A stretch of DNA of 64,000 nt from positions 62,001 through 126,000 of the forward strand of contig CAWDLI010000011.1 in assembly GCA_963803245.1 (NCBI GenBank), given 5' to 3'. Positions 40,871 to 49,139 of this stretch are shown here, piece by piece (the stretch's first letter is position 1; each line of letters begins with the position of its first letter). The translations under genes and the position numbers were made by a program. The notes beneath the pieces were generated by a model. It saw only the letters and a program-made list of their open reading frames with translations, was not told the origin of the DNA and did not search any database. Source of the stretch: JACVRW01 sp963803245. GTDB taxonomy: Bacteria > Actinomycetota > Thermoleophilia > Solirubrobacterales > Thermoleophilaceae.

Positions 40871-42473
40871 CGGCGAGCGACCAGGTGAACCGTGTGGTGG
40901 CCTCGCGCGGAGCGATGCCGCTCGGCCGCAGCCCCCGGTGCACGACCAGCACGGGGCAGCGCGGGGCTGCCACGAGCGCGCGGCGCGCGTCGCCCAGGCC
41001 CTCGCGCCGCCAGCGCGGGGAGAGGCCCACGACCACCGCGCTCGCCCCGGCCGCCGCGCTGAGCAGCCCCTCCGGCCCGGACTCCACGAGAGCGGGCTCG
41101 GCGGCGATCCCGATCGTTCGCTGCACCGCGAGGGACGCGTCGGCGAGCAGGCGGCTGGCATCGCGCCCCGGGTGGCGCGGGTCGGCCCGCGGACCGGCCA
41201 GCCGCAGCCGCTCGCCCGTCGCGGCCGCAAGCCACGCCCCGAGCTCGACGGCCGCCCAGTCGTGCTCGCCTCCGCCGAAGGGCACGAGCACGCCTCCGCC
41301 CTCCGGTGCGGGGGACGCGGGAGCGAACAGCAGCGCGACGTCGGCCGGGCTGCGCTCGAGCACGATGGCCAGCTCGCCGGGCGGGCCGTCCGCGAGCTCC
41401 GCCGTGCCCTCGAGGAGCACGAGGCCCACGTCGTTCGAGCCGATCAGATGGAGCACGTCCTCGCCCTCCCCGGCGGTCACGAAGGGAGCGGTGCGCACCG
41501 GCAGGTCGTTCACCTCGCGGACGGCGGCCAGCGCCGTCACGGCCTCCGGCAGACGGGCCTCGTCATCCACCAGGAGCGCGACGACCAGCTCGCCGGGCGG
41601 TTGGCCCGCCAGCGGCGCGGCAACCGCGACGAGCGGATCGAGGTGGGCGGGATCGCGGCCGGCCAGGAGCACGGCGCCCATGGGCTCCCTGGCCTCGACC
41701 GGCTCGGGCGACGGCGTGGCCAGCTCGGGGTCGTGGCGCAGGATCGCCGCCTCCAGGCGTCTCAGCTCCGGGCGCGGCTCCACGCCGAACGCCTGAACAA
41801 GCTCCTCGCGCGTTGCGCGGTAGACCTCCAGTGCCTCGACCTGACGGCCGCACCGGTACAGGGCGAGCATCAGCAGCTCGCGCAGCCGCTCGCGCAGCGG
41901 ATGCTCGGCGGCGAGGTCGCGCAGCTCGGGCACGGCCTCGGCATGGCCAGCCAGCGCCAGCTCCGCCTCTATGCGGCGCTCGACGGCGGCGAGCCGCAGC
42001 TCCTCGAGCCGTGCGATCGGGGCCTGGGCGAACGGCTCGAACTCGAGGTCGGCCAGCGGCGCGCCGCGCCAGAGCGAGAGCGCTTCGCGCAGCATCGTCG
42101 CCGCGGCCCGCGGATCGCTCCCGATCGCCCCCGCGGCCCGGGTCGTCAGACCCTCGAAGCGGTGCAGGTCGAGGCCGTCGGAGTCGACCCGGATGAGATA
42201 GCCCGGCGGGCGCGTCTCGATCACGGACTCGTCGGAGGCACCCTGCGCGTCGAGCACCCTGCGCAGCTCGGACACCTGGCGGTGCACCTGCGTGACCGCG
42301 CTCACCGGCGTGTCGGTGCCGTACAGCTCTTCGGCCAGCCGCTCGATCGACACGACCCGGTTCGCCTGGAGGAGGAGCAGCGCAAGCACCGCCCTCTGGT
42401 TGCGCCCGCCGAGCTTCAGGGGCTCGCCCGCGCGGCGCGCCTCGAGCGGGCCGAGGATGGCGAATTCGATCAC
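40863..42473 (-). CDS. SARP/BTAD transcriptional regulator fused to C-terminal USP-like domains, 536 aa
   Basis: Residues about 1-92 form an OmpR-type winged helix (FAILGPLEARRAGEPLKLGG, VVSIERLAEELYG, VTQVHRQVSELRRVL) and about 95-240 the BTAD helices (RFEGLTTRAAGAIG, LREALSLWRGAPLAD, ALYRCGRQVEALEVYRATRE). Residues about 265-536 are not typical of SARPs: two divergent units that resemble UspA folds (for example the ends DVALLFAPASPAPEGGGVLV and ASAVVVGLSPRWRREGLGDA with CPVLVVHRG). Such a tail may bind nucleotide and set the regulator's activity. GTG start 42473. Divergent from the beta-helix gene by 81 bases; operon with CapA-like gene. Confidence 0.82.
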   Translation of the reverse strand: MIEFAILGPLEARRAGEPLKLGGRNQRAVLALLLLQANRVVSIERLAEELYGTDTPVSAVTQVHRQVSELRRVLDAQGASDESVIETRPPGYLIRVDSDGLDLHRFEGLTTRAAGAIGSDPRAAATMLREALSLWRGAPLADLEFEPFAQAPIARLEELRLAAVERRIEAELALAGHAEAVPELRDLAAEHPLRERLRELLMLALYRCGRQVEALEVYRATREELVQAFGVEPRPELRRLEAAILRHDPELATPSPEPVEAREPMGAVLLAGRDPAHLDPLVAVAAPLAGQPPGELVVALLVDDEARLPEAVTALAAVREVNDLPVRTAPFVTAGEGEDVLHLIGSNDVGLVLLEGTAELADGPPGELAIVLERSPADVALLFAPASPAPEGGGVLVPFGGGEHDWAAVELGAWLAAATGERLRLAGPRADPRHPGRDASRLLADASLAVQRTIGIAAEPALVESGPEGLLSAAAGASAVVVGLSPRWRREGLGDARRALVAAPRCPVLVVHRGLRPSGIAPREATTRFTWSLAGG

Positions 42474-42554
42474 CAGAGCGGCACGGTAGCCGCTCGGTAG
42501 CCGGCCGGTAGGGGGGCCTCGGAGGATGCGGCCACAAGATCGATCGGAGGCCGC

Positions 42555-43730
42555 ATGCGCAAGACCGGGACCATCGCACTCGCACTCGCAGCGACAATCG
42601 GCGCCTCGACGGCGCCGCCGGCCCTGGCGGGGGGCTTCGGCTCCCCACCGGTCCGGTGCGGACAGGTGATCAGCCACGACACGCGGCTCTCGAGGGACCT
42701 CTTGAACTGCCCCGGCACGGCGCTCACGATCGGAGCGGACCGGGTGACCCTCGACCTCGGCGGTCATCTGGTGGACGGCGTGAACGCGCCGGGCAGCGAG
42801 GGGATCGCCGTGGACGGGCACGCGGGAGTGACCATCGAGAACGGGGCGGTCCGCGACTTCCGGGTGAACGGTGTCGGGCTCCGCGACGCCTCGCACGCCC
42901 GCGTGAGCGATCTCGCCATCAAGCAGGTCGGCGCCGGCGGCGCCGAGGGCGAGGACGTGTCCGCCGGCGTCTTCGTGGACGGCTCCGACGGCGTGGAGAT
43001 CGATGGGAACCGGATCTCGAACGACGTGGAGGCCTACCAGTCCGACGGCATCGTGGTGCTCGGATCGAAGCGACCGGAGATCACGCGCAACGACACCAGC
43101 CGCAACGCGTGGAACGGCATCGTCGTCGTCGAGTCGCCGCGAGCGCGCGTCCTTCGGAACCGCACCGTGGGCAACGTGAACAGCGGCATCCTCGTCGTGT
43201 CCTCCGCGTCGGCTGTGATCGCCCGGAACTTCGCCGCGGATCACGTGAACGACGACACCGGCGGTGTCGTGCTGCTGGTGTGCGAGCGCTGCCTGGTCGT
43301 GGGGAACGACCTGAGCGGCAATGAGCACGCCGGCATCTCGGTGGAGAACGGCACCACTGCGACGAAGATCGTGCGCAACCGGGTCAGGGGCGGAGGCGAC
43401 GGCATCCTGGTGCTCGACTCCGACGCCAACACCGTCTCCGGCAACGACGTGCGAGACGTGGGCGGCGTCGGGATCGTGCTGGACTCGTTTGGAGTCGAGG
43501 GCTTCGACGGCTCCGACGGGAACGCGATCGCCGAGAACACGGTCCTTCGCAGCGGGTTCGACGGGATCCTCGTCCTCGAGGGATCGGACGGGAACCGACT
43601 GGCGCGGAACACGTCCTCGTTCAACGCCGGGCGCGGCATCGACGCGGTGCCGAGCACGATCGACGGCGGTGGCAATCGCGCCTACCGCAACGGACTCTCG
43701 CCGCAGTGCACGGGCGTCTTCTGCCGGTGA
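42555..43730 (+). CDS. Secreted right-handed beta-helix (NosD-like) protein, 391 aa
   Basis: Signal peptide (RKTGTIALALAATIGASTAP-PALA) followed by about ten parallel beta-helix turns, each with the N-x-I/V-x-x-N pattern (VEIDGNRISND, PEITRNDTSRNAWNGIVVVE, RVLRNRTVGNVNSGILVVS, AVIARNFAADHVNDDTGGVV, CLVVGNDLSGNEHAGISVEN). Cys pairs lie at the N-terminus and C-terminus (CTGVFC). Such proteins bind or cleave polysaccharides at the surface; catalytic residues cannot be named. The divergent SARP-USP gene may control it (position only). Confidence 0.86.
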   Translation: MRKTGTIALALAATIGASTAPPALAGGFGSPPVRCGQVISHDTRLSRDLLNCPGTALTIGADRVTLDLGGHLVDGVNAPGSEGIAVDGHAGVTIENGAVRDFRVNGVGLRDASHARVSDLAIKQVGAGGAEGEDVSAGVFVDGSDGVEIDGNRISNDVEAYQSDGIVVLGSKRPEITRNDTSRNAWNGIVVVESPRARVLRNRTVGNVNSGILVVSSASAVIARNFAADHVNDDTGGVVLLVCERCLVVGNDLSGNEHAGISVENGTTATKIVRNRVRGGGDGILVLDSDANTVSGNDVRDVGGVGIVLDSFGVEGFDGSDGNAIAENTVLRSGFDGILVLEGSDGNRLARNTSSFNAGRGIDAVPSTIDGGGNRAYRNGLSPQCTGVFCR

Positions 43731-43763
43731 GCTGAGCGGCGCTCGCCACGGAGGCCAGAATTG

Positions 43764-43777
43764 TTAGGGTGCCCTAA
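43764..43777. promoter_or_regulatory. DtxR/IdeR-type iron box TTAGGGTGCCCTAA
   Basis: A perfect dyad with TTAGG half-sites, as in actinobacterial DtxR/IdeR boxes, three bases before the ATG of the siderophore-interacting protein gene. Iron-loaded regulator bound here would block expression, so the gene should be switched on under iron shortage. Confidence 0.72.
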
Positions 43778-43779
43778 CT

Positions 43780-44568
43780 ATGGTCTCCGTGGCGCCGCCG
43801 CGCGCGTTCCCCCTCCACACGGGAGTGGCCGCCGTCGCGGCGATCCGGCGGGTCACTCCGAGCATGGCCTGCTTCACACTCCATGCGCCTGCCTTCTCCG
43901 ACCCGGGCCTCGAGCAGCCCGGCGAGATCCTGACGCTCGGCTGGCCCGCCGGCGACGAGGCGCTCGTGCTCCCCGAACCGGGCTGGCGCTTTCCGCCCGA
44001 AGCGCACGGGCAGCACTGGCGGAACTTCACGGTTCGCCGCGCCGACGCGGAGTCCGCGACGATCGACGTCGACTTCTTCCTGCACGGGGACGTGGGGCGC
44101 GCGTCGGCCTGGGCCGAGCGAGCGCACGTGGGCGACCCCGTCGGCTTCGCCGGCCCGCGTATCCACTGGGCACCGGATCCCGTCGCCACGTGGAGCCTGC
44201 TGGTCGCAGACGAGACGGGACTGCCGGCGATGCTCGCGATCCTCGAGTCGCTCCCGGCCGGGATGCGCGCCATCGCTATCGCCGAGGTCGCCGATGACGG
44301 CGAGCGCCAGGAGGCGGTCACCTCCGCCGACGCCGAGGTCCACTGGGTCACACGCGACGGCCGCCCGCCCGGCACGACGACGCTTCTGATCGACGCGCTG
44401 CGCGGTCTGGCGATCCCCGGCGAGCCCGGCCAGGTCTGGGGCGGCGGAGAGGCCCTGGCCATGCGCGACGTTCGCCGGCACCTCGCCGCGCAGCATCCCT
44501 CCGTGGCCGGGTCGATGAGCATCCTCGGCTACTGGAAGCACCGCTCCACGCCGGACGGCGTGGATTAG
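43780..44568 (+). CDS. Siderophore-interacting flavoprotein (SIP/ViuB type), 262 aa
   Basis: Reduces ferric siderophores in the cytoplasm to free iron. The N-terminal FAD-binding barrel (residues about 12-125) includes RNFTVRRAD near residue 86 (family R-x-Y-T-x-R, here Phe) and IDVDFFLHGDVGRASAWAERA. The C-terminal NAD(P)H-binding half holds LLVADETGLPAMLAILESLP and the family end GYWKHRSTPD. The length fits. It sits alone, with no siderophore synthesis or uptake genes in the window, so the substrate may be a foreign siderophore. An iron box lies in its promoter. Confidence 0.92.
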   Translation: MVSVAPPRAFPLHTGVAAVAAIRRVTPSMACFTLHAPAFSDPGLEQPGEILTLGWPAGDEALVLPEPGWRFPPEAHGQHWRNFTVRRADAESATIDVDFFLHGDVGRASAWAERAHVGDPVGFAGPRIHWAPDPVATWSLLVADETGLPAMLAILESLPAGMRAIAIAEVADDGERQEAVTSADAEVHWVTRDGRPPGTTTLLIDALRGLAIPGEPGQVWGGGEALAMRDVRRHLAAQHPSVAGSMSILGYWKHRSTPDGVD

Positions 44569-44599
44569 ACTCGCCGGCGTTTCCTGTGAGGGAGTCGTC

Positions 44600-46981
44600 T
44601 TGCGCCGTGTCCTGACCGTTGCAGGCGCCATCACCGCCAGCGCCGTGGCGGCGGCCCCCGCGGACGCCTATCGCGCGAAGATCAGCCGCACCAGCTACGG
44701 AATCCCTCACGTGCGCGCGCACGACTGGGGCGGGCTCGGGTTCGGCGCCGGCTACGCGTACGCCGAGGACAACCTCTGCACGCTCGCCGACGAGATCGTG
44801 ACGGTCCGCGCCCGGCGTTCTCGCTTCTTCGGACCCGACGCAGTGACCGTGGCGTCGGCGAAGGGCTCCAACCGGAACATCGACTCCGACTTCTTCTGGA
44901 AGCAGATCGCGGACCGGCGAGTGGTGGAGAAGCTCGTGGCCAAGAAGCCGCCGCTGGGTCCCAAGCCGCAGGTCCGCGCGATGGTCCGCGGGTATGCGGC
45001 GGGCTACAACGCGTACCTCCGCTCGCGCGGCGTGAAGCGCCTGCCCGACCCCCGCTGCCGCGGCAAGGCCTGGGTCGGGCGGATCACCGCGCTCGATCTC
45101 TGGCGCCGCTACTACCAGCTGGGACTCCTGGCCAGCGGCGGCGTGTTCATCGGCGACCTGGTGGCCACGCAGCCCCCGGGAACGACGGCCGCCGCCCGGC
45201 GTCCCGCCGTCTCGCCGCTCGCAGCCGGTCGCTGGTGGAAGGCGCTGCGCGACCAGCCGATCGGCTCGAACGCGGTGGGCCTGGGGAGCGAGGCCACCGA
45301 GAGCGGCCGGGGGATGCTGCTCGGCAATCCGCACTTCCCCTGGATCGGCGGCGAGCGCTTCTACCAGTTCCAGCTCACGCTCCCGGGGAAGATGAACGTG
45401 CAGGGGGCCAGCCTGCACGGGATCCCTGTCGTGAACATCGGCTTCAACGACCGAGTCGCCTGGTCGCACACGGTGTCGACGGGCTGGCGCTTCACTCCCT
45501 TCCGCCTCCAGCTGGCGGCCGGCGATCCCAAGGCTTACGTATACGACGGGAAGACCGAGCGGATGACGAGCCGCACGGTGCGCGTGAAGGCGCGCAAGCC
45601 CGGCGGCGGCCTCGCGACCCGCAGCCACACGTTCTGGTACTCGCGCTTCGGCCCGATCGTGAACGTGCCGGACGCGGGGTTCTCCTGGGGCACGACCAAC
45701 GCGTACGCGCTCGGTGACGTGAACGCGACCAACATGCGCCTCGTCAACGTCTGGTTCGACATCGACCGCGCACGCACGGTCGACGACCTCATCCGCGCCC
45801 AGTCGCGCAGCCAGGGCGTCCCCTGGGTCAACACGATCGCCGCCGACTCCCGCGGCGTGGCGCTCTACCAGGACAACAGCGTGGTGCCGGCGGTCAGCCG
45901 CCAGAAGATCGACACCTGCATTCCCGACGGTCTGCCGAAGGTCGTGTACCAGGTGGCCGGCGTGATCACTCTCGACGGCAGCCGCTCGGCATGCGGCTGG
46001 GCTCGCGATCCCGGTGCGGTGGAGCCGGGCATCTTCGCGCCCTCCCACCTGCCGATCCTGAAGCGGCGGGACTACGTCCAGAACTCGAACGACTCGTACT
46101 GGTACACGAACCCCGAGCAGCCGCTCACGGGCTTCTCGCCGATCATCGGCAGCGAGGGCACCGAGCTCGGCCTGCGCACGCGCTATGGGCTGCGCACGAT
46201 CGCCGAGCGCCTGGCCGGAACCGACGGCCTGCCCGGTCGCAAGTACACCCTCGCGCGGCTGCGCTCGCTCTGGGAGACCGACGTGAGCGAGGCCGGCCGC
46301 CTGCTCAAGGATCAGCTCGCCACTCTCTGTGAGGCCAATCCATCGATCGCGGTGGGCGGGCAGCCGGTGGACGTCCGTGCGGCCTGCCCGGTGCTCCGCG
46401 CGTGGAACGCCGACACACGGCTCGACAGCAAGGGAGCCTGGCTGTTCAGTGTCTGGTGGAGCCTCTCCGGCACGACCTTCTCCGACCCGTTCGACGTGAC
46501 GCGGCCGCTCACGACGCCGAGCGTGCTCGACCCGAGCGCCGACAACATCACGGCCATCGGGGCTGCGGTCAAGAACCTGCGCGACCACGGACTGCCGCTC
46601 GACGCCACCATGCGCCAGGCCCAGTACGTGCGCCGGAATGGACGCCGGATCCCGCTCCATGGGTGCGCGACCGGCTGCTACCAGGACATCGAGGCCGTGA
46701 CCGACCCGAAGGCCCAGAGCGAGGGCCAGGGCGTGCCGGTGCGCTACGGGCAGGTGATCGAGGGGTCCAGCATCGTGATGCAGGTGGAGCTGACGGGACG
46801 CGGGCCGAAGGGCACCACGATCCTCACCTACTCGCAGTCCGAGAATCCGCGCTCGCCGCACTCGGGCGACCAGACCAGGCTGTTCTCCGCCGGGAAGTGG
46901 GTGCCGATCACGTTCACGCAGCGGCAGATCGCGCGCGACCGCAACCTGCGGCGTTACACGGTGAGCGCGCGGAACCGGTAG
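44600..46981 (+). CDS. Penicillin-acylase family Ntn-hydrolase, secreted, 793 aa
   Basis: Signal peptide (RRVLTVAGAITASAVAAAPA-DA) leads an alpha chain with YGIPHVRAHDWGGLGFGAGY, then the self-cleavage site: the nucleophile Ser223 in DQPIGSNAVGLGSEATESG, followed by GRGMLLGNPHFPW and IGFNDRVAWSHTVSTGWRF. The family makes two chains from one precursor and cleaves amides such as penicillins, acyl-homoserine lactones or acyl lipids. A long spacer (residues 155-215) contains Cys and basic residues. The TTG start at 44600 is used; 31 bases after the SIP gene. A quorum-quenching or lipid-related role is possible (inference). Confidence 0.9.
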   Translation: MRRVLTVAGAITASAVAAAPADAYRAKISRTSYGIPHVRAHDWGGLGFGAGYAYAEDNLCTLADEIVTVRARRSRFFGPDAVTVASAKGSNRNIDSDFFWKQIADRRVVEKLVAKKPPLGPKPQVRAMVRGYAAGYNAYLRSRGVKRLPDPRCRGKAWVGRITALDLWRRYYQLGLLASGGVFIGDLVATQPPGTTAAARRPAVSPLAAGRWWKALRDQPIGSNAVGLGSEATESGRGMLLGNPHFPWIGGERFYQFQLTLPGKMNVQGASLHGIPVVNIGFNDRVAWSHTVSTGWRFTPFRLQLAAGDPKAYVYDGKTERMTSRTVRVKARKPGGGLATRSHTFWYSRFGPIVNVPDAGFSWGTTNAYALGDVNATNMRLVNVWFDIDRARTVDDLIRAQSRSQGVPWVNTIAADSRGVALYQDNSVVPAVSRQKIDTCIPDGLPKVVYQVAGVITLDGSRSACGWARDPGAVEPGIFAPSHLPILKRRDYVQNSNDSYWYTNPEQPLTGFSPIIGSEGTELGLRTRYGLRTIAERLAGTDGLPGRKYTLARLRSLWETDVSEAGRLLKDQLATLCEANPSIAVGGQPVDVRAACPVLRAWNADTRLDSKGAWLFSVWWSLSGTTFSDPFDVTRPLTTPSVLDPSADNITAIGAAVKNLRDHGLPLDATMRQAQYVRRNGRRIPLHGCATGCYQDIEAVTDPKAQSEGQGVPVRYGQVIEGSSIVMQVELTGRGPKGTTILTYSQSENPRSPHSGDQTRLFSAGKWVPITFTQRQIARDRNLRRYTVSARNR

Positions 46982-47517
46982 CTGTCGCGGTCCGCGGACA
47001 CGGCCACGTCCTCGAACCCGGCGGCCGCGAGCCGTCCGGGCATCTGCGCGGGGGTGATGAGGTTCTTCGTGTCGCCGACGTGCAGGAGCGCGAAGCCGAT
47101 GCCCCTTCCGACGCTGTCCGTCCCGGCGAACACCCGACCCGGCCGCAGCACGCGCCGGACCTCCGCGAACAGCCGGTCCTGGGCCTCGACCGACGGCACG
47201 TGATGGAGCATCGTGAAGCAGACGGCGGCATCGAAGCTCGCGTCCGGGAAGGGCATCGCCGTGGCGTCTCCCTCCACGATCTCCGCGCGGTCGCCCAGCC
47301 GTTCGCGCAGCGATCGCGCGAGGCCCGTGTCGATCTCGAGCGCCGTCAGCTGCCGCACCCGGCCGGCGAGCACCTCGGAGGCGGGCCCGAAGCCGGGACC
47401 GATCTCGAGCACCTCATCCCCCAGCTCGAGGCCGTCGATAGCGGGGGGCACGAGCTCCTCGCGGACGTGGCGCTTCCAGGCCTCGCGGTTGCAGTACCAG
47501 TGATGCAGCCGGTTCAC
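46954..47517 (-). CDS. Class I SAM-dependent methyltransferase, 187 aa
   Basis: Rossmann methyltransferase with SAM-binding motif I VLEIGPGFGPASEVLAG, acidic ALEIDTGLARSL, motif II VEGDATAMPFPDASFDAAVC and the FTMLHHVPSVEAQDRLFAEV strand. The N-terminus NRLHHWYCNREAWKRHVRE is a family-specific cap seen in small actinobacterial members. Substrate unknown. GTG start overlaps the stop of the upstream helical gene (GTGA). Its end overlaps the convergent acylase gene by 28 bases. Confidence 0.88.
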   Translation of the reverse strand: MNRLHHWYCNREAWKRHVREELVPPAIDGLELGDEVLEIGPGFGPASEVLAGRVRQLTALEIDTGLARSLRERLGDRAEIVEGDATAMPFPDASFDAAVCFTMLHHVPSVEAQDRLFAEVRRVLRPGRVFAGTDSVGRGIGFALLHVGDTKNLITPAQMPGRLAAAGFEDVAVSADRDSYRFRALTV

Positions 47518-47993
47518 GCCAGCGCGCGCTCGGCGGCCCGGAGACGCTCGTCCTCGAGCGTGTCGCGCTGCCGGCGTGCGCGCTCGATCAGCTCGTCCAG
47601 GTTCGTGGCCGCGATCTCGGGATGCTTGCCCGCGACTCGCCGGAGCGCCTCCCAGAGCGACAGCTTCCCGGTCACGCCGAGCGTCATGCTCTCCAGCGCC
47701 ATGAAGTAACCGACATCCGGGTCACCCGAGGTGAGGCCGCTGAACTTCGGCCGGCTGGCCTTCTCGGCGATCCAGGTGGTGGCCTGCTTGACGGGATTGC
47801 GGCCGATGTCCATCCGCTCCATCAGTTCCACGAGGGTCTCCCGGTCCTCCTCGATCTGCGCCGCGATCGTGGCCATGACCTCGCCGAAGGGAGTTCCCTC
47901 GCTTCGCTCACGGATCTGCTCCGCCAGGTCGCTGCCCAGCATCGCGCCCGCCAGGTGGTCGTTGAGATACACCTCTATTGCCTTGTCTGCCAT
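47514..47993 (-). CDS. Ferritin-like helical protein, 159 aa
   Basis: Almost entirely helical, with IEVYLNDHLAGAMLGSDLAEQ and IAAQIEEDRETLVELMERMD and later YFMALESMTLGVTGKLSLWEALR. The spacing of Asp-His and Glu residues looks like a four-helix metal-binding bundle of the ferritin/rubrerythrin kind, and similar small actinobacterial proteins exist without an assigned function. ATG 47993 is preferred; longer reading has no support. Translationally coupled to the methyltransferase and 22 bases after an SDR gene. Confidence 0.7.
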   Translation of the reverse strand: MADKAIEVYLNDHLAGAMLGSDLAEQIRERSEGTPFGEVMATIAAQIEEDRETLVELMERMDIGRNPVKQATTWIAEKASRPKFSGLTSGDPDVGYFMALESMTLGVTGKLSLWEALRRVAGKHPEIAATNLDELIERARRQRDTLEDERLRAAERALA

Positions 47994-48015
47994 CTGATCC
48001 TGGTACCCCGTCAGG

Positions 48016-48972
48016 TCAGGGGCCAACCTGGCGGAGCGACTCCTCCCACAGCCGGTCGGCGTTGTCCGGGTCGAGGGCGAACGGAGCCACGCCGCCGAGT
48101 CCGCCGTCATCGCGGCCGGTCAGGAGCCTCGCTTCGTTGCAGTCCTCGAAGTAGCGGCCACCCACCCCCTCCAGCTGCGGCGAGGTCGCGAGCAGCACGG
48201 AGGTGGCGGCGCCCTGCTCCGGTGACTTCTCCGGAAGGGCGCTCCCCGCGCGTGCGCGGGCGCGGTCGAGGTAGTCCGGGTCCATGTGGCGCTGCAGGTT
48301 GGTCGGGATCGCGCCGGGCATGAGCGCGTTGGACGTGATGCCCTCTCCGGCCCAGAGCGCGGTGGCGCCCACGGCGAACAGCACGTTCGCGGTCTTCGAC
48401 TGCCCGTAGGCGAGCAGCGGGTCGTACTGGCGGAAGGCGAAGTGGATGTCGTCGAAGACGACCGGCGAGCGCAAATGGGCGCCCGAGCTGACCGAGACGA
48501 TCCGCGCTCCGCCCGCGGCCGCCAGCGCGTCGTGCAGCCCGAGCGCGAGCGCGAAGTGCCCGAGGTGATTGGTGGCGAATTGGAGCTCATGCCCCGCGGG
48601 CGTGAGCTCGAGCTCGGGAAGGGCCATCACCCCCGCGTTGTTGACGAGCAGATGCAGCGGATCGTCCCAGCCCGCGACGAACGCCTCGATCGACCCGTGG
48701 TCGGCCAGGTCGAGCGCCCGCACATGGATCGCGGCGTTGCCGGTGGTCGCCGTGATGTCCGCCGCCGTTCGGGCGCCGGCCTCGGTGTTGCGCACGGCGA
48801 GCGTGACCTCGGCTCCCGTGCCGGCGAGCGCTCGCGCGGTCTCCACGCCGATGCCCGACGCGCCGCCGGTGACGATCGCGCGCCTGCCGGCCAGGTCGAT
48901 TCCCTCGGCCACCTCGGCGGCGGTCGAGTCGGCCCCGAAGGGCGTGGTGATCGGGGGGGTCCCGGCTTCCAT
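48016..48972 (-). CDS. Short-chain dehydrogenase/reductase, 318 aa
   Basis: Classical SDR with NAD(P)-binding TGGASGIGVETARAL, NNAG in LLVNNAGVMALPELEL, catalytic Ser in IVSVSSGAHLRSP, and Tyr-x3-Lys in LAYGQSKTAN. The long form with FATNHLGHFALALGLHDAL is typical of retinol-dehydrogenase/WW-oxidoreductase-like SDRs acting on lipophilic alcohols or ketones. Substrate unknown. ATG start 48972. First gene of a three-gene minus-strand set with the helical protein and methyltransferase. Confidence 0.9.
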   Translation of the reverse strand: MEAGTPPITTPFGADSTAAEVAEGIDLAGRRAIVTGGASGIGVETARALAGTGAEVTLAVRNTEAGARTAADITATTGNAAIHVRALDLADHGSIEAFVAGWDDPLHLLVNNAGVMALPELELTPAGHELQFATNHLGHFALALGLHDALAAAGGARIVSVSSGAHLRSPVVFDDIHFAFRQYDPLLAYGQSKTANVLFAVGATALWAGEGITSNALMPGAIPTNLQRHMDPDYLDRARARAGSALPEKSPEQGAATSVLLATSPQLEGVGGRYFEDCNEARLLTGRDDGGLGGVAPFALDPDNADRLWEESLRQVGP

Positions 48973-49139
48973 CGCGTGCGGGCCGAGGCTAACGGCATCG
49001 CCGCGCGCGGGGCCGTCCAGCGCCCGGCCGGCGTCCTCACTAAGCCCTTCGGGATGGTCGATGAACGACAGAGCGACTTCGCATCAGCAACAGCGACCCG
49101 CCCCTCGCCATCTCCAGCCACTCGTCATCCACAAGCGCC

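Noticed and set aside
42474..43328. Long N-terminal extension of the SARP regulator over the beta-helix gene
   Set aside because: It is antisense to a clear secreted beta-helix protein; the family start MIEFAILGPLEARR matches the GTG at 42473.
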